A stretch of 33,112 nucleotides of DNA from Bacteroidales bacterium UBA6828 (lineage in GTDB: Bacteria; Bacteroidota; Bacteroidia; Bacteroidales; Paludibacteraceae), in assembly GCA_002452095.1 (NCBI GenBank), contig DKEG01000009.1:1-33112 (forward strand), given 5' to 3'. Under the pieces are notes generated by a model, which saw only the letters and a list, made by a program, of their open reading frames with translations, ran no database searches and had not been told where the DNA came from. Made by a program: the position numbers and the translations under genes. Below, piece by piece: positions 16,281-23,405 of this stretch; the first letter of the stretch is position 1; every line of letters begins with the position of its first letter.

Positions 16281-16502
16281 TTATGGTACGGGGTCGTAGC
16301 CGGAGCCGCCCCACGGGTTGCAACGCAGGATACGCTTGATGCCGAGCCATGTGCCTTTGAAGATACCGTATTTCATAACCGCCTCGACCATATACTGACT
16401 GCACGTGGGCGTATAGCGGCATGACGGCGGCGTCAGCGGCGAGATGCAATAGCGGTAGAAATAGACCGGCAGCAGGAATATCTTACGAAAGAAACGCTTC
16501 AT
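16281..16502 (-). CDS. yidD: Membrane protein insertion efficiency factor YidD
   Basis: This 73-residue protein has the full YidD signature: an amphipathic N-terminus (LLPVYFYRYCISPL), then CRYTPTCSQYMVEAV with the conserved cysteines, and ILRCNPWGGSGYDPVP at the end. YidD is a peripheral inner-membrane protein that assists YidC in membrane protein insertion. It lies 25 bases downstream of rnpA, the linkage conserved in most bacteria, although rpmH and yidC themselves are not in this window. Confidence 0.96.
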   Translation of the reverse strand: MKRFFRKIFLLPVYFYRYCISPLTPPSCRYTPTCSQYMVEAVMKYGIFKGTWLGIKRILRCNPWGGSGYDPVP

Positions 16503-16537
16503 CTAATTATGAATTATGAATGAAGAATTATGAATGA
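16503..16537. repeat. AATTATGAATTATGAATGA short repeats between rnpA and yidD
   Basis: The whole rnpA-yidD spacer is made of these units. Read on the minus strand they encode the last residues and stop codon of rnpA (HS then TAA). Confidence 0.55.
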
Positions 16538-16914
16538 ACATCAGGATTGTCCTGCGGGGCTGTCTGTTCTGCCGTGCTGAGTTTTTTGAGGGCTTTGCGC
16601 ATGGCTTTTTCGATGACGGCATAGTCCTGCTGTTGGCGATCCATATAGTTGACGGCTATTTGGTAGTGCCGATCGCCCAAGAGATGTTTCTGCAAGCGGT
16701 AGGCTTCCCGCATCCGGCGGCGCAGGCGGTTACGGTCCACGGCGTGTTTGAACAGCGACTTGGGTGCCCAGATGAGAACCTCGGTGGTGTCGTCCACAGA
16801 GGGCAGGTACGTGATGCGCAAGGGCCAAACGACAAAGCGTTTGCCCTCGGCATACAACTGCTTGATGCGCAACTGCCCGCAGAGTTTCTCGTTCTTGGGA
16901 AAGTCTCTATTCAT
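16528..16914 (-). CDS. rnpA: Ribonuclease P protein component
   Basis: This 128-residue basic protein is the protein subunit of RNase P, which removes tRNA 5' leaders together with the M1 RNA. The RNR signature lies in FKHAVDRNRLRRRMREAYR, and LYAEGKRFVVWPLRI lies in the leader-binding part. The C-terminal ~20 residues (TAEQTAPQDNPDVHS) look disordered, and the final ones come from an intergenic repeat. It is followed by yidD and preceded by hemD on the same strand. Confidence 0.95.
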   Translation of the reverse strand: MNRDFPKNEKLCGQLRIKQLYAEGKRFVVWPLRITYLPSVDDTTEVLIWAPKSLFKHAVDRNRLRRRMREAYRLQKHLLGDRHYQIAVNYMDRQQQDYAVIEKAMRKALKKLSTAEQTAPQDNPDVHS

Positions 16915-16933
16915 TTTATGGGAACGTTTTACG

Positions 16934-16987
16934 GGAACGTTAATTATCGTGTAATTAATCGTTAATTTTTGGGGAGAACATTAATTA
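16934..16987 (+). repeat. ~54-bp AT-rich intergenic repeat, copy 3
   Basis: It begins GGAACGTTAATTATCGTGTAAT and aligns with the copies at 1261-1316 and 15149-15204, with more divergence in its second half. It fills the hemD-rnpA spacer and could form an imperfect stem in the transcript. Confidence 0.6.
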
Positions 16988-17013
16988 TCCATCAATGGAT
17001 TTCGATATATTTT

Positions 17014-17754
17014 TTAGCCGTTATGTTTCTCCAAGTAGTCCTCGATGGCGACGGTAAGGGATTGGAATTCGGGCGATGGCACACGTATGTCGGCGTGCAT
17101 ACCGAGTTCCTCGAGTGCCTGTGCGGTATTGGCACCGAAAGCCGCAATGACGGTATTGCCTTGCTTAAAATCGGGGAAATTCTCCCGAATGGACTTTGCT
17201 CCGGCGGGTGTGAATAGGGCAATCATATCGTAGTCGAATGGGTCTTCGCCCCACTTGGTAGAGACGGTACGATACATAATGGCGGGCTTGACCTCGATAC
17301 GGTTTTGCGCAAACATATCGAGTTGGTTCTGATTGTGAATATCGGATAGCACCATCAGGTATTTCTCATTCGGGCGGCGGTGCATCGCAGGCAGCAAGTC
17401 CTCAAAGCGGTTGTTCTCGCTGAAAAAGACTTTGCGCTTGCGATACTGGATGAACTTTTGCAGATAGTTGCCCACCGCCTCGGAGATGCAATAGTAGTGC
17501 ATCGTGTCCGGGACGGTGAGACGCATCTCTTCGCAGAGACGGAAATAATGCTCAATACCAAGGCGCGAATTGAGGATGACGGCGGTATAATCCAGCGGAT
17601 TGATGTGCTGCTGACGGAACTCACGCGCACTAAGTCCCTCCACATGAATGAGTTGGCGGAAATCGAACTGCACGCCGAACTGCTCCTCCATTTCTGTATA
17701 GGGGTTTCGCTCCGTGGCAGGGCGGGGTTGTGAAATAAGAATCTTTCGTATCAT
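17014..17754 (-). CDS. hemD: Uroporphyrinogen-III synthase
   Basis: This 246-residue protein is assigned to HemD, which closes hydroxymethylbilane to uroporphyrinogen III in haem synthesis. HemD sequences vary greatly. The signs seen here are the N-terminal ILISQPRP, the interdomain AVILNSRLGIEHYF, and the late IALFTPAGAKSIRENFPDF and VIAAFGANTAQALEELG segments that correspond to the usual SxxG and G-T-A motifs. The place between DUF4271 and rnpA is the arrangement I know from Bacteroides and relatives, which supports the call. The DUF4271 gene ends 14 bases upstream, so co-transcription is likely. Confidence 0.88.
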   Translation of the reverse strand: MIRKILISQPRPATERNPYTEMEEQFGVQFDFRQLIHVEGLSAREFRQQHINPLDYTAVILNSRLGIEHYFRLCEEMRLTVPDTMHYYCISEAVGNYLQKFIQYRKRKVFFSENNRFEDLLPAMHRRPNEKYLMVLSDIHNQNQLDMFAQNRIEVKPAIMYRTVSTKWGEDPFDYDMIALFTPAGAKSIRENFPDFKQGNTVIAAFGANTAQALEELGMHADIRVPSPEFQSLTVAIEDYLEKHNG

Positions 17755-17768
17755 ATTGTTTTTATCTT

Positions 17769-18416
17769 TTAATCAACTATATAGTCCGCTCCCATAATCA
17801 GCACCATCAGAGGCAGGACTTCGAGGGTAAGAATATACAATACTATATACAGGAGGGAACGTATATTGGTGCAGAAAATACGTATCCACTTGATAAGTAT
17901 CAGCACAATGGCGACCACCGCCAAGGCAAGCAACGCCCACTTGGTAACCATCGTATTACCTATGTTGAGTAGAAATAACAGCACCACATAGAAACCGCAA
18001 CAGATGACTGTCCGGAGGTTGTTGTAGTGGGTGGAGATGAGGGCAAAACGCTTGCTGATACGGAAGGTATAGTTCACCAGTGCCGATGCCGCCAACTTTG
18101 CCACATCTATCGCCAGCACCAACGCAGCGACCAGCAGGTAGGTGGTAAAGCGGAAATCTCCCGCCCGATAGGCATACAAATACAGTGCCATAGCAAACGT
18201 ACCGATGCGAAAGATATTCATAATCAGTTCCTCCAGCAGGTTCTGCTGCACATCGCCATAGGAGCGTTCCACTTTGGCAAAAATAGTTGAGAACGCCTGC
18301 AAGACCACGCCGGGCTGCACCATCTCCGCTACCACTGCGCACAGCAGCAGCAACAGCATCACCCACGCCACCCATGGCGCGGAGACAGGAGACAATATGT
18401 GCAAGGCGTAATGCAT
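17769..18416 (-). CDS. DUF4271-family membrane protein
   Basis: This 215-residue protein is almost entirely hydrophobic, with about six membrane segments (around residues 13-33, 68-83, 92-115, 136-152, 159-177 and 189-209). A conserved-looking loop FALISTHYNNLRTV lies in the middle. The family is found in Bacteroidetes directly before hemD and its function is unknown to me. A role in the haem branch is only a guess from the gene order. The only ATG near the start lies in an ATGCATTATGCAT-type repeat, so the true start may be slightly downstream. Confidence 0.82.
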   Translation of the reverse strand: MHYALHILSPVSAPWVAWVMLLLLLCAVVAEMVQPGVVLQAFSTIFAKVERSYGDVQQNLLEELIMNIFRIGTFAMALYLYAYRAGDFRFTTYLLVAALVLAIDVAKLAASALVNYTFRISKRFALISTHYNNLRTVICCGFYVVLLFLLNIGNTMVTKWALLALAVVAIVLILIKWIRIFCTNIRSLLYIVLYILTLEVLPLMVLIMGADYIVD

Positions 18417-18428
18417 AATGCGTAATTA
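18405..18428. repeat. GTAATGCATAATGCGTAATTA repeat at the DUF4271 5' end
   Basis: The short repeat links the U32 gene to the DUF4271 gene and contains the annotated start codon of the latter. The spacer is only nine bases. Confidence 0.5.
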
Positions 18429-19715
18429 TTGCTCAGTAGGCTCTATGTCGGTGGGTTTGAGGACGAAGAGCTTGTCGCCACGATGGAGCGTTTTGTCGGT
18501 TTTGAGGGAGAAATAGGTGCCTTTGCGTATTTCGTCTTTCGGCTCTCCTTTGGCATTGCGCATATCGTGTGCAATGACCTCGTAAGCCCCTGTGGTCTCG
18601 CCCGTTACGAGCAGTTCGTCGCCCTCACGGACAGCATCGACTGCCTCGATAAAGAACTCCGCCACACCGATATTCTTGAAGAAATTGGTGCATTTGCCGG
18701 CAAACACTTTCTTGCGGGTTGCCCGGCTTCCATACGAGTGCGTCCATTCTCCGAGACGCTTCCCCTGGTAGTATCCGTCCCAGAAACCGCGGTTGAACAC
18801 ACGGGCAAGACGTGTGTTCCAGTCCTCTATACGGGGCAGGATAAGGGCGTCGTCGGCATACTCGCCCCGCTGCCAAGCCTCGACCGCTTCGCGGTAGCAT
18901 GAGACGACGGTCTGCACATATTCCGCTCCTCTGGCACGCCCTTCTATTTTCAGCACCCGTACCCCCGCATCCAGCATCTTGTTGAGGAAATGAATGGTTT
19001 TCAGGTCTTTGGGCGACATAATATATTGGTTGTCCACCTCGAGTTCGAGGTTGGATTCCTTGTCTTTGACGATGTATCCGCGGCGGCAGACCTGCATACA
19101 CGCCCCGCGGTTGGCACTATAGCCGAGGTTGTTGAGGCTCAGATAGCATTTGCCGGAAACCGCCATACAAAGGGCTCCATGACAGAACATCTCGATGCGC
19201 AGCAGTTCGCCTTTGGGTCCGCAGATGTGCTGACTAATGATGTCGCGATGGATAGACGCCACCTGCTCCATATTCAGTTCGCGTGCGAGTACGACCACGT
19301 CGGCAAACTGCGCGTAGAAACGGAGCGCCTCGGTGTTGGCAATGTTCAGTTGGGTAGAGAGATGAATCTCAACACCCTGAGAACGTGCATATTGCATAAC
19401 GGCAATATCACTGGCGATGATAGCGTCCAATCCGGCAGCCTTGGCGTTGTCCACAATGGTGTGCATGAGGGGCAGATCCTCGGGGTACATCACGGTATTG
19501 AGGGTGAGGTAGGTTTTCACGCCCGCTTTGCGGCAGATTGCCACGATCTTGTGCAGGTCTTCGGTGGTGAAATTTGCCGAAGAACGCGCACGCATATTGA
19601 GATACTCGATACCGAAATAGACGCTTGTCGCCCCCGCTTCGATAGCGGCAGCCAGCGACTCCCAGCACCCGACGGGTGCCATAATCTCGATATGTTCGTT
19701 GTTTATATTCTGCAC
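18426..19715 (-). CDS. U32-family protein (TrhP/YegQ-like tRNA hydroxylation factor)
   Basis: This 429-residue protein belongs to family U32, once thought to be collagenases. Several members are now known as Fe-S proteins for oxygen-independent hydroxylation; TrhP makes 5-hydroxyuridine at tRNA position 34. The barrel start IEIMAPVGCWESL and YFGIEYLNMRA, the cysteine-rich core (C178, C183, C190, C206, C210 within MFCHGALC, SGKC and ANRGACMQVC) and IEGRARGAEYVQTVV are visible. The size fits TrhP rather than the longer RlhA. There is no in-frame ATG before MAPVG, so I use the GTG at 19715, which keeps the conserved IEI. The exact RNA target is inferred. Confidence 0.85.
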   Translation of the reverse strand: MQNINNEHIEIMAPVGCWESLAAAIEAGATSVYFGIEYLNMRARSSANFTTEDLHKIVAICRKAGVKTYLTLNTVMYPEDLPLMHTIVDNAKAAGLDAIIASDIAVMQYARSQGVEIHLSTQLNIANTEALRFYAQFADVVVLARELNMEQVASIHRDIISQHICGPKGELLRIEMFCHGALCMAVSGKCYLSLNNLGYSANRGACMQVCRRGYIVKDKESNLELEVDNQYIMSPKDLKTIHFLNKMLDAGVRVLKIEGRARGAEYVQTVVSCYREAVEAWQRGEYADDALILPRIEDWNTRLARVFNRGFWDGYYQGKRLGEWTHSYGSRATRKKVFAGKCTNFFKNIGVAEFFIEAVDAVREGDELLVTGETTGAYEVIAHDMRNAKGEPKDEIRKGTYFSLKTDKTLHRGDKLFVLKPTDIEPTEQ

Positions 19716-19759
19716 TGTATTTTATAGTTTATTTACCTTTGTAAGGATTGCTCAACCTT

Positions 19760-19795
19760 AGCCTATCCTATGCACATCCTATGCTCATCCTCCTT
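19760..19795 (-). repeat. 11-bp tandem repeat upstream of the U32 gene
   Basis: On the plus strand ATCCTATGCAC, ATCCTATGCTC and a partial ATCCTCC lie in line with an 11-base period. It is one of three such loci in the window. It lies just before the U32 gene start and no promoter match was seen there. Confidence 0.7.
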
Positions 19796-19802
19796 ACTTT
19801 TT

Positions 19803-19880
19803 AATTATGAATTAAGAATGGCTGAATTATGAATTATTAACAAAATAAAGGTTCTAAATGTTAATTATGCATTATGCATT
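19803..19880. repeat. ATTATGAATTA/ATTATGCATTATGCATT short repeats at the asd 3' end
   Basis: TTAATTATGAATTAAGAATGGC, GAATTATGAATTATT and TTATGCATTATGCATTGATT occur in succession. The last overlaps the final codons (INA, stop) of asd. Confidence 0.55.
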
Positions 19881-20870
19881 GATTAGGTATTCCGCTATCT
19901 GGACGGCATTGAGGGCGGCCCCTTTGCGTATCTGGTCGCTTACGCACCAGAAACTCAGTCCGTTGTCGTCGGCAATGTCTTTGCGGATACGCCCGACAAA
20001 AACCTCGTCCCGCCCGCTAAGGAACAGCGGCATAGGGTATTCTTTTTGGGCGGGGTTGTCCATCAGTATGCAGCCCGGTGCTGCCGCAAAAGCCGCTTTG
20101 GCTTGCTCTACGGAAAGGGGCTGCTCGGTCTCGACCCACACGCTTTCGGAGTGGGCGCGGAGGGATGGTACGCGGACGCACGTGGCGGACACACGGATGT
20201 CGGAGTGCATAATCTTGCGTGTCTCGTTGTACATCTTCATCTCCTCTTTGGTATAGCCGTTGTCGGTGAAGACGTCCACTTGCGGAATGATATTGTAGGC
20301 GAGTTGGTATGGGAAACGCTCCACGGTGGGCGTTTCGCCGTTGATAATCTGCCGATACTGGTTCTCCAGTTCGCGCATAGCCTGCGCACCTGCGCCACTG
20401 GCAGCCTGGTAGGTAGAGACACGCACGCGACGTATATGGCTCAGGTTTTCAATGGCTTGCAGCGCAACCACCATTTGGATGGTGGTGCAGTTGGGGTTGG
20501 CGATGATGTTGCGCGGGCGCACCAGTGCATCGGCGACATTCACCTCGGGTACCACCAAAGGTACGTCCTCGTCCATACGGAATGCCGAGGAGTTGTCGAT
20601 GAGTATTGCCCCGTAACGGGTGATGTCGGCGGCATACTCGCGCGAGACGGAGGCACCTGCGGAAGCAAAGGCAATATCCACCCCGCGGAAAGCGTCGCCA
20701 TGTTCCAACAGTTGCACTTTGCAGGGTTTCCCCGAGAAAACATATTCGGTTCCTGCACTACGTGAGGAACCGAATAATCGAAGTTCGGTAACAGGAAAGT
20801 GGCGCTCAGCAAGCACTTTGAGCAACTCTTGTCCAACGGCACCCGAGGCACCAACAATCGCAACGACCAT
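19872..20870 (-). CDS. asd: Aspartate-semialdehyde dehydrogenase
   Basis: This 332-residue NADPH-dependent enzyme makes aspartate semialdehyde for lysine/diaminopimelate, threonine and methionine synthesis. The nucleotide-binding GASGAVG is at residues 7-13. The catalytic cysteine is C128 in NPNCTTIQM, and YQAASGAGAQAM follows. A histidine in VPSLRAHSESVWVE is the expected acid/base residue. Length is normal. It is preceded by a hairpin that separates it from the winged-helix gene. The last codons lie in an ATTATGCAT-type repeat. Confidence 0.96.
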   Translation of the reverse strand: MVVAIVGASGAVGQELLKVLAERHFPVTELRLFGSSRSAGTEYVFSGKPCKVQLLEHGDAFRGVDIAFASAGASVSREYAADITRYGAILIDNSSAFRMDEDVPLVVPEVNVADALVRPRNIIANPNCTTIQMVVALQAIENLSHIRRVRVSTYQAASGAGAQAMRELENQYRQIINGETPTVERFPYQLAYNIIPQVDVFTDNGYTKEEMKMYNETRKIMHSDIRVSATCVRVPSLRAHSESVWVETEQPLSVEQAKAAFAAAPGCILMDNPAQKEYPMPLFLSGRDEVFVGRIRKDIADDNGLSFWCVSDQIRKGAALNAVQIAEYLINA

Positions 20871-20892
20871 TTGTTCTTTGAATTAAGAATAA

Positions 20893-20934
20893 AGGACAAA
20901 GAACAAAGGACACATTGCCCTTATTCTTTGTCCT
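20893..20934 (-). terminator. Hairpin between the winged-helix gene and asd
   Basis: AGGACAAAGAA (20893-20903) is the exact complement of TTCTTTGTCCT (20924-20934). On the minus strand the stem is followed by TTATTC, so it may end the winged-helix transcript before asd. Confidence 0.6.
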
Positions 20935-20946
20935 GAGATTATTCAA

Positions 20947-21144
20947 TTATTGCAGTGCAATAGTTGTGTCAGCGTCTGTAACGGTGAAGGTAATTTTTCC
21001 CTCACGAGCGAGCCAACCGAGGGCCATGTTCAGATCAGCCTCTTTCAGTTTTGTTGCTTTTTTCAGCGCTTTGGTTGTGAGCGCACCGCCTTGCAGTGCA
21101 TTCCAGATAAGTCCGGCATTCTCACCAATTTTGCTTGTAATCAT
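20947..21144 (-). CDS. Small winged-helix protein (DUF2582-like)
   Basis: This 65-residue protein is one winged helix-turn-helix domain: IGENAGLIWNAL, then the recognition-like LTTKALKKATKLKEADLNMALGWLAREGKI and a beta wing ending ITFTVTDADTTIAL. It resembles the DUF2582 winged-helix family of Bacteroidetes. No dimerisation or ligand domain is present. DNA targets are unknown and activity as a regulator is only inferred from the fold. Upstream lies a repeat element and a short perfect hairpin (21178-21196); no promoter match was seen. Confidence 0.78.
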   Translation of the reverse strand: MITSKIGENAGLIWNALQGGALTTKALKKATKLKEADLNMALGWLAREGKITFTVTDADTTIALQ

Positions 21145-21177
21145 ACGACAAATACCTTAAATTAGTTAGTTTATAAC

Positions 21178-21196
21178 GGAGAGGCGTTTCCTCTCC
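21178..21196. other. Perfect 7-bp hairpin upstream of the winged-helix gene
   Basis: GGAGAGG-CGTTT-CCTCTCC lies between the winged-helix gene and repeat copy A. It lacks a T-tract, so it is more likely an RNA 5'-leader stem or an operator than a terminator. Confidence 0.45.
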
Positions 21197-21201
21197 CTAT
21201 G

Positions 21202-21320
21202 CTCCTTTGCCGCTTTGCGGCAAGAAATCTAAATAAATCTTTGCAAAGCAGCCATAAATTACCATAAATCTTATCCGCCTACGGCGGCAAAGTCAGATGC
21301 TTATATCGAACTGACGTTAA
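21202..21320 (-). repeat. ~120-bp two-hairpin intergenic repeat, copy A
   Basis: On the minus strand it runs from TTAACGTCAGTTCG through a CCGCC-GTA-GGCGG stem, GATAAGATTTA, GATTTATTTAGATTTC and a TTGCCGC/GCGGCAA stem to GGCAAAGGAG. The same order of segments recurs at 25769-25893 and 28961-29072. It starts immediately after the fabF stop. Confidence 0.85.
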
Positions 21321-21327
21321 ATAGGTT

Positions 21328-22584
21328 CTACGCTTTCCCGAACAACAAGGTGGCATTGTGTCCGCCGAAGCCGAAAGTATTGCTCAGCGCATAGCGTATC
21401 GGGCGTTTCTGCGCTTTGTTGAACGTGAGGTTCAGCCGATAGTCAATCTTCGGGTCTTCGTCCTCGGGATCGTGGTTGATGGTAGGCGGAATGATGCCGT
21501 CGCGCAATGCCAGTATCGTTGCCATAGCCTCTACCGCCCCCGTTGCGCCGAGCAAGTGCCCCGTCATCGACTTGGTCGAGTCAAGGCTCATCTCGTAGGC
21601 GTGGTCGCCGAACACCTCCTGTATGGCGTGCAGTTCGGCTATGTCGCCGAGCGGGGTCGAAGTGCCGTGTGTGTTGATATAATCAATATCTTCGGGACGC
21701 AGCCCCGCATCTTCTATTGCCATCTTCATTACGCGCTGTGCGCCGTTGCCTTCGGGGTCGGGAGCGGTGAGGTGGTAGGCGTCCGAAGTCATTCCCTCGC
21801 CAAGTATCTCAGCGTAGATCTTCGCTCCGCGTGCCACGGCGTGTTCGTACTCCTCCAGCACCAAACAGGCAGCCCCCTCGCCGAGGACAAACCCGTCGCG
21901 CGATGCGGAGAACGGACGGCATGCCGTCTCGGGCGACTCGTTGCGCAACGACAGCGCATGCATTGCATTGAATCCGCCTATGCCCGACGGGGTAACACTC
22001 GCTTCCGCACCGCCGGTCAGCAGCACATCCGCATGCCCTATGCGTATCTGGTCAAACGCCTGTGCGATAGCGTGCGACGATGATGCGCAAGCCGACGACA
22101 CCGCAAAACTCGGACCTTTCAGACCGAACATAAGCGATATATGTCCTGCACCGATACTCAGTATCACCTTGGGAATATAGAAGGGATTGAAATGCGGCGT
22201 ACCATCGCCTTTGGCGTATTCGAAGAATTCGGTCTCAAATGTTCTCAGTCCGCCCATACCGCTGCCCCAAATCACGCCCATCCGTTCGCGGTTCTCTTTC
22301 TCGAGATCCAACCCCGAATCGTCTATTGCCTCTTTGGCAGCGCACACTGAGAATTGTGCGTAGCGGTCCATCCGGTGTGCCTCTTTGCGGTCGAGCAACG
22401 CACTCGGGTCAAAATTTTTCACTTCAGCAGCGAATTGTGTCTTAAACAGGGTGGCATCAAATAGAGTAATGACACCTACCCCGTTTTTGCCTTCTTTGAG
22501 TGCTTCCCATGTGTCTGCCACATTGTTTCCTACAGGCGTCAGTGCACCCAATCCGGTTACGACAACTCGTTTTAATTCTTTCAT
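21328..22584 (-). CDS. fabF: Beta-ketoacyl-ACP synthase II
   Basis: This 418-residue condensing enzyme elongates fatty acids by joining acyl chains to malonyl-ACP. The catalytic triad is complete: C166 in VSSACASSSHA, H306 in NTHGTSTPLGD and H343 in KSMTGHLLGATG. The Cys-His-His set and TPVGNNV near the start identify KAS II rather than KAS III. It lies downstream of acpP, the usual pairing, but with a 145-base spacer holding three small hairpins. rnc, which often follows fabF in Bacteroidales, is not here. Confidence 0.97.
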   Translation of the reverse strand: MKELKRVVVTGLGALTPVGNNVADTWEALKEGKNGVGVITLFDATLFKTQFAAEVKNFDPSALLDRKEAHRMDRYAQFSVCAAKEAIDDSGLDLEKENRERMGVIWGSGMGGLRTFETEFFEYAKGDGTPHFNPFYIPKVILSIGAGHISLMFGLKGPSFAVSSACASSSHAIAQAFDQIRIGHADVLLTGGAEASVTPSGIGGFNAMHALSLRNESPETACRPFSASRDGFVLGEGAACLVLEEYEHAVARGAKIYAEILGEGMTSDAYHLTAPDPEGNGAQRVMKMAIEDAGLRPEDIDYINTHGTSTPLGDIAELHAIQEVFGDHAYEMSLDSTKSMTGHLLGATGAVEAMATILALRDGIIPPTINHDPEDEDPKIDYRLNLTFNKAQKRPIRYALSNTFGFGGHNATLLFGKA

Positions 22585-22602
22585 ATTTTGTTTGTGGGGA
22601 AA

Positions 22603-22702
22603 TTCTTGCCCTCACGGCAGAAATCCCTAATAGATTATGGCATCACGCCATCATGATTTGTTTATAACAGCATACGAGCCTACAGTATTCCCGTACGCTC
22701 GT
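22603..22702 (-). other. Three small hairpins in the acpP-fabF spacer
   Basis: Stems are at 22603-22622 (TTCTTGCC with GGCAGAA, one bulge), 22637-22651 (ATGGC-ATCAC-GCCAT) and 22674-22702 (ACGAGC with GCTCGT, one mismatch and three further pairs). They would be in the acpP-fabF transcript and might mark RNA processing that gives acpP a separate stable mRNA. Confidence 0.5.
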
Positions 22703-22729
22703 AAACCGCTTTAATTTGTGTGTGCTCTA

Positions 22730-22972
22730 TTAAGCAAGAGCCTCTTTTACATAAGCGATAGCGTCGCCTACGGTCGAAATCTTCTGGGTATCCTCGTCGG
22801 GGATAGTGATGTTGAATTCTTTTTCGAACTCCATAATCAGTTCCACGGTATCCAACGAGTCAGCATTCAGGTCAGCCTGGAAATTTGCGTCGTTGGTTAC
22901 CTGGCTCTCTTCAACACCTAATTTATCAACGATGATAGCCTTTACTTTCGATTCAATTTCTTGTTCAGTCAT
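22730..22972 (-). CDS. acpP: Acyl carrier protein
   Basis: This 80-residue acidic protein carries growing acyl chains on a 4'-phosphopantetheine arm attached to S39 in the motif ADSLDTVEL. The rest matches normal ACP: MTEQEIESKVKAII at the start, then FNITIPDEDTQKISTVGDAIAYV. I chose ATG 22972; the open frame continues upstream into the leader but without a conserved sequence. The promoter at 23054-23085 gives a leader of about 75 bases. It is co-oriented with fabF. Confidence 0.97.
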   Translation of the reverse strand: MTEQEIESKVKAIIVDKLGVEESQVTNDANFQADLNADSLDTVELIMEFEKEFNITIPDEDTQKISTVGDAIAYVKEALA

Positions 22973-23053
22973 AATCTTTATTTTTATAAGTGAATAATTC
23001 GTTTTTGTAATGTGCCATAGTGTATATTGCTGCACGACAGCACAAAAACGGTG

Positions 23054-23085
23054 CAAAATTACTGCTTTTTTCCGAAATACGCAAA
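23054..23085 (-). promoter_or_regulatory. Promoter of acpP-fabF
   Basis: On the minus strand TTTG (23082-23085), 20 bases, then TAATTTTG (23054-23061). The spacer end and -7 box AAAAAAGCAGTAATTTTGC are identical to those in the metG promoter at 31831-31862. Confidence 0.85.
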
Positions 23086-23195
23086 TTCCAATGCCCTTTT
23101 GATGTTTTTCTGTTATAAAATGGCGGTATTGATTGTCTTTTTGCCAACTCGGTTATGCATATTCCAAACATCATTCCTACGCTTTGGCCGTTACT

Positions 23196-23290
23196 TTTAC
23201 GGCAACGACACGGCAACGTGAAGTGTAAGGCGGGTGTGCATAGCACACTAAGCGCCGTAGCGAGACGAAGCCCTGTGGGGCTGAGCAGAA
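23196..23290. other. Structured intergenic block between acpP and the helicase gene
   Basis: The gap 22973-23405 contains no gene. It includes a 23-base motif (23196-23218) also present at 4282-4304, a CACG-GCAA-CGTG stem (23210-23221), GTGTGC-ATA-GCACAC (23234-23248) and AGCCC-TGTG-GGGCT (23269-23282). It is more GC-rich than the other gaps. It could be a degraded repeat or a small RNA; no dedicated promoter was recognised. Confidence 0.45.
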
Positions 23291-23332
23291 CTCCTTAAAG
23301 CACACGGTAACGAGAAATGCTTTTTTGCAACC

Positions 23333-23364
23333 TTTGCGCAATCCGACTATTTTGCGTATCTTTG
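23333..23364 (+). promoter_or_regulatory. Promoter of the UvrD/PcrA-type helicase gene
   Basis: TTTG (23333-23336), 20 bases, then TATCTTTG (23357-23364). The start of transcription near 23371 excludes the in-frame TTG at 23325 as a start codon. Confidence 0.82.
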
Positions 23365-23405
23365 CAGTCCGATTTTTATGGTATAGTATTAGGAATAGAG
23401 CAAGT

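Noticed and set aside
18990..19727. 245-codon plus-strand frame across the U32 gene
   Set aside because: Antisense shadow of a gene with conserved cysteine motifs.
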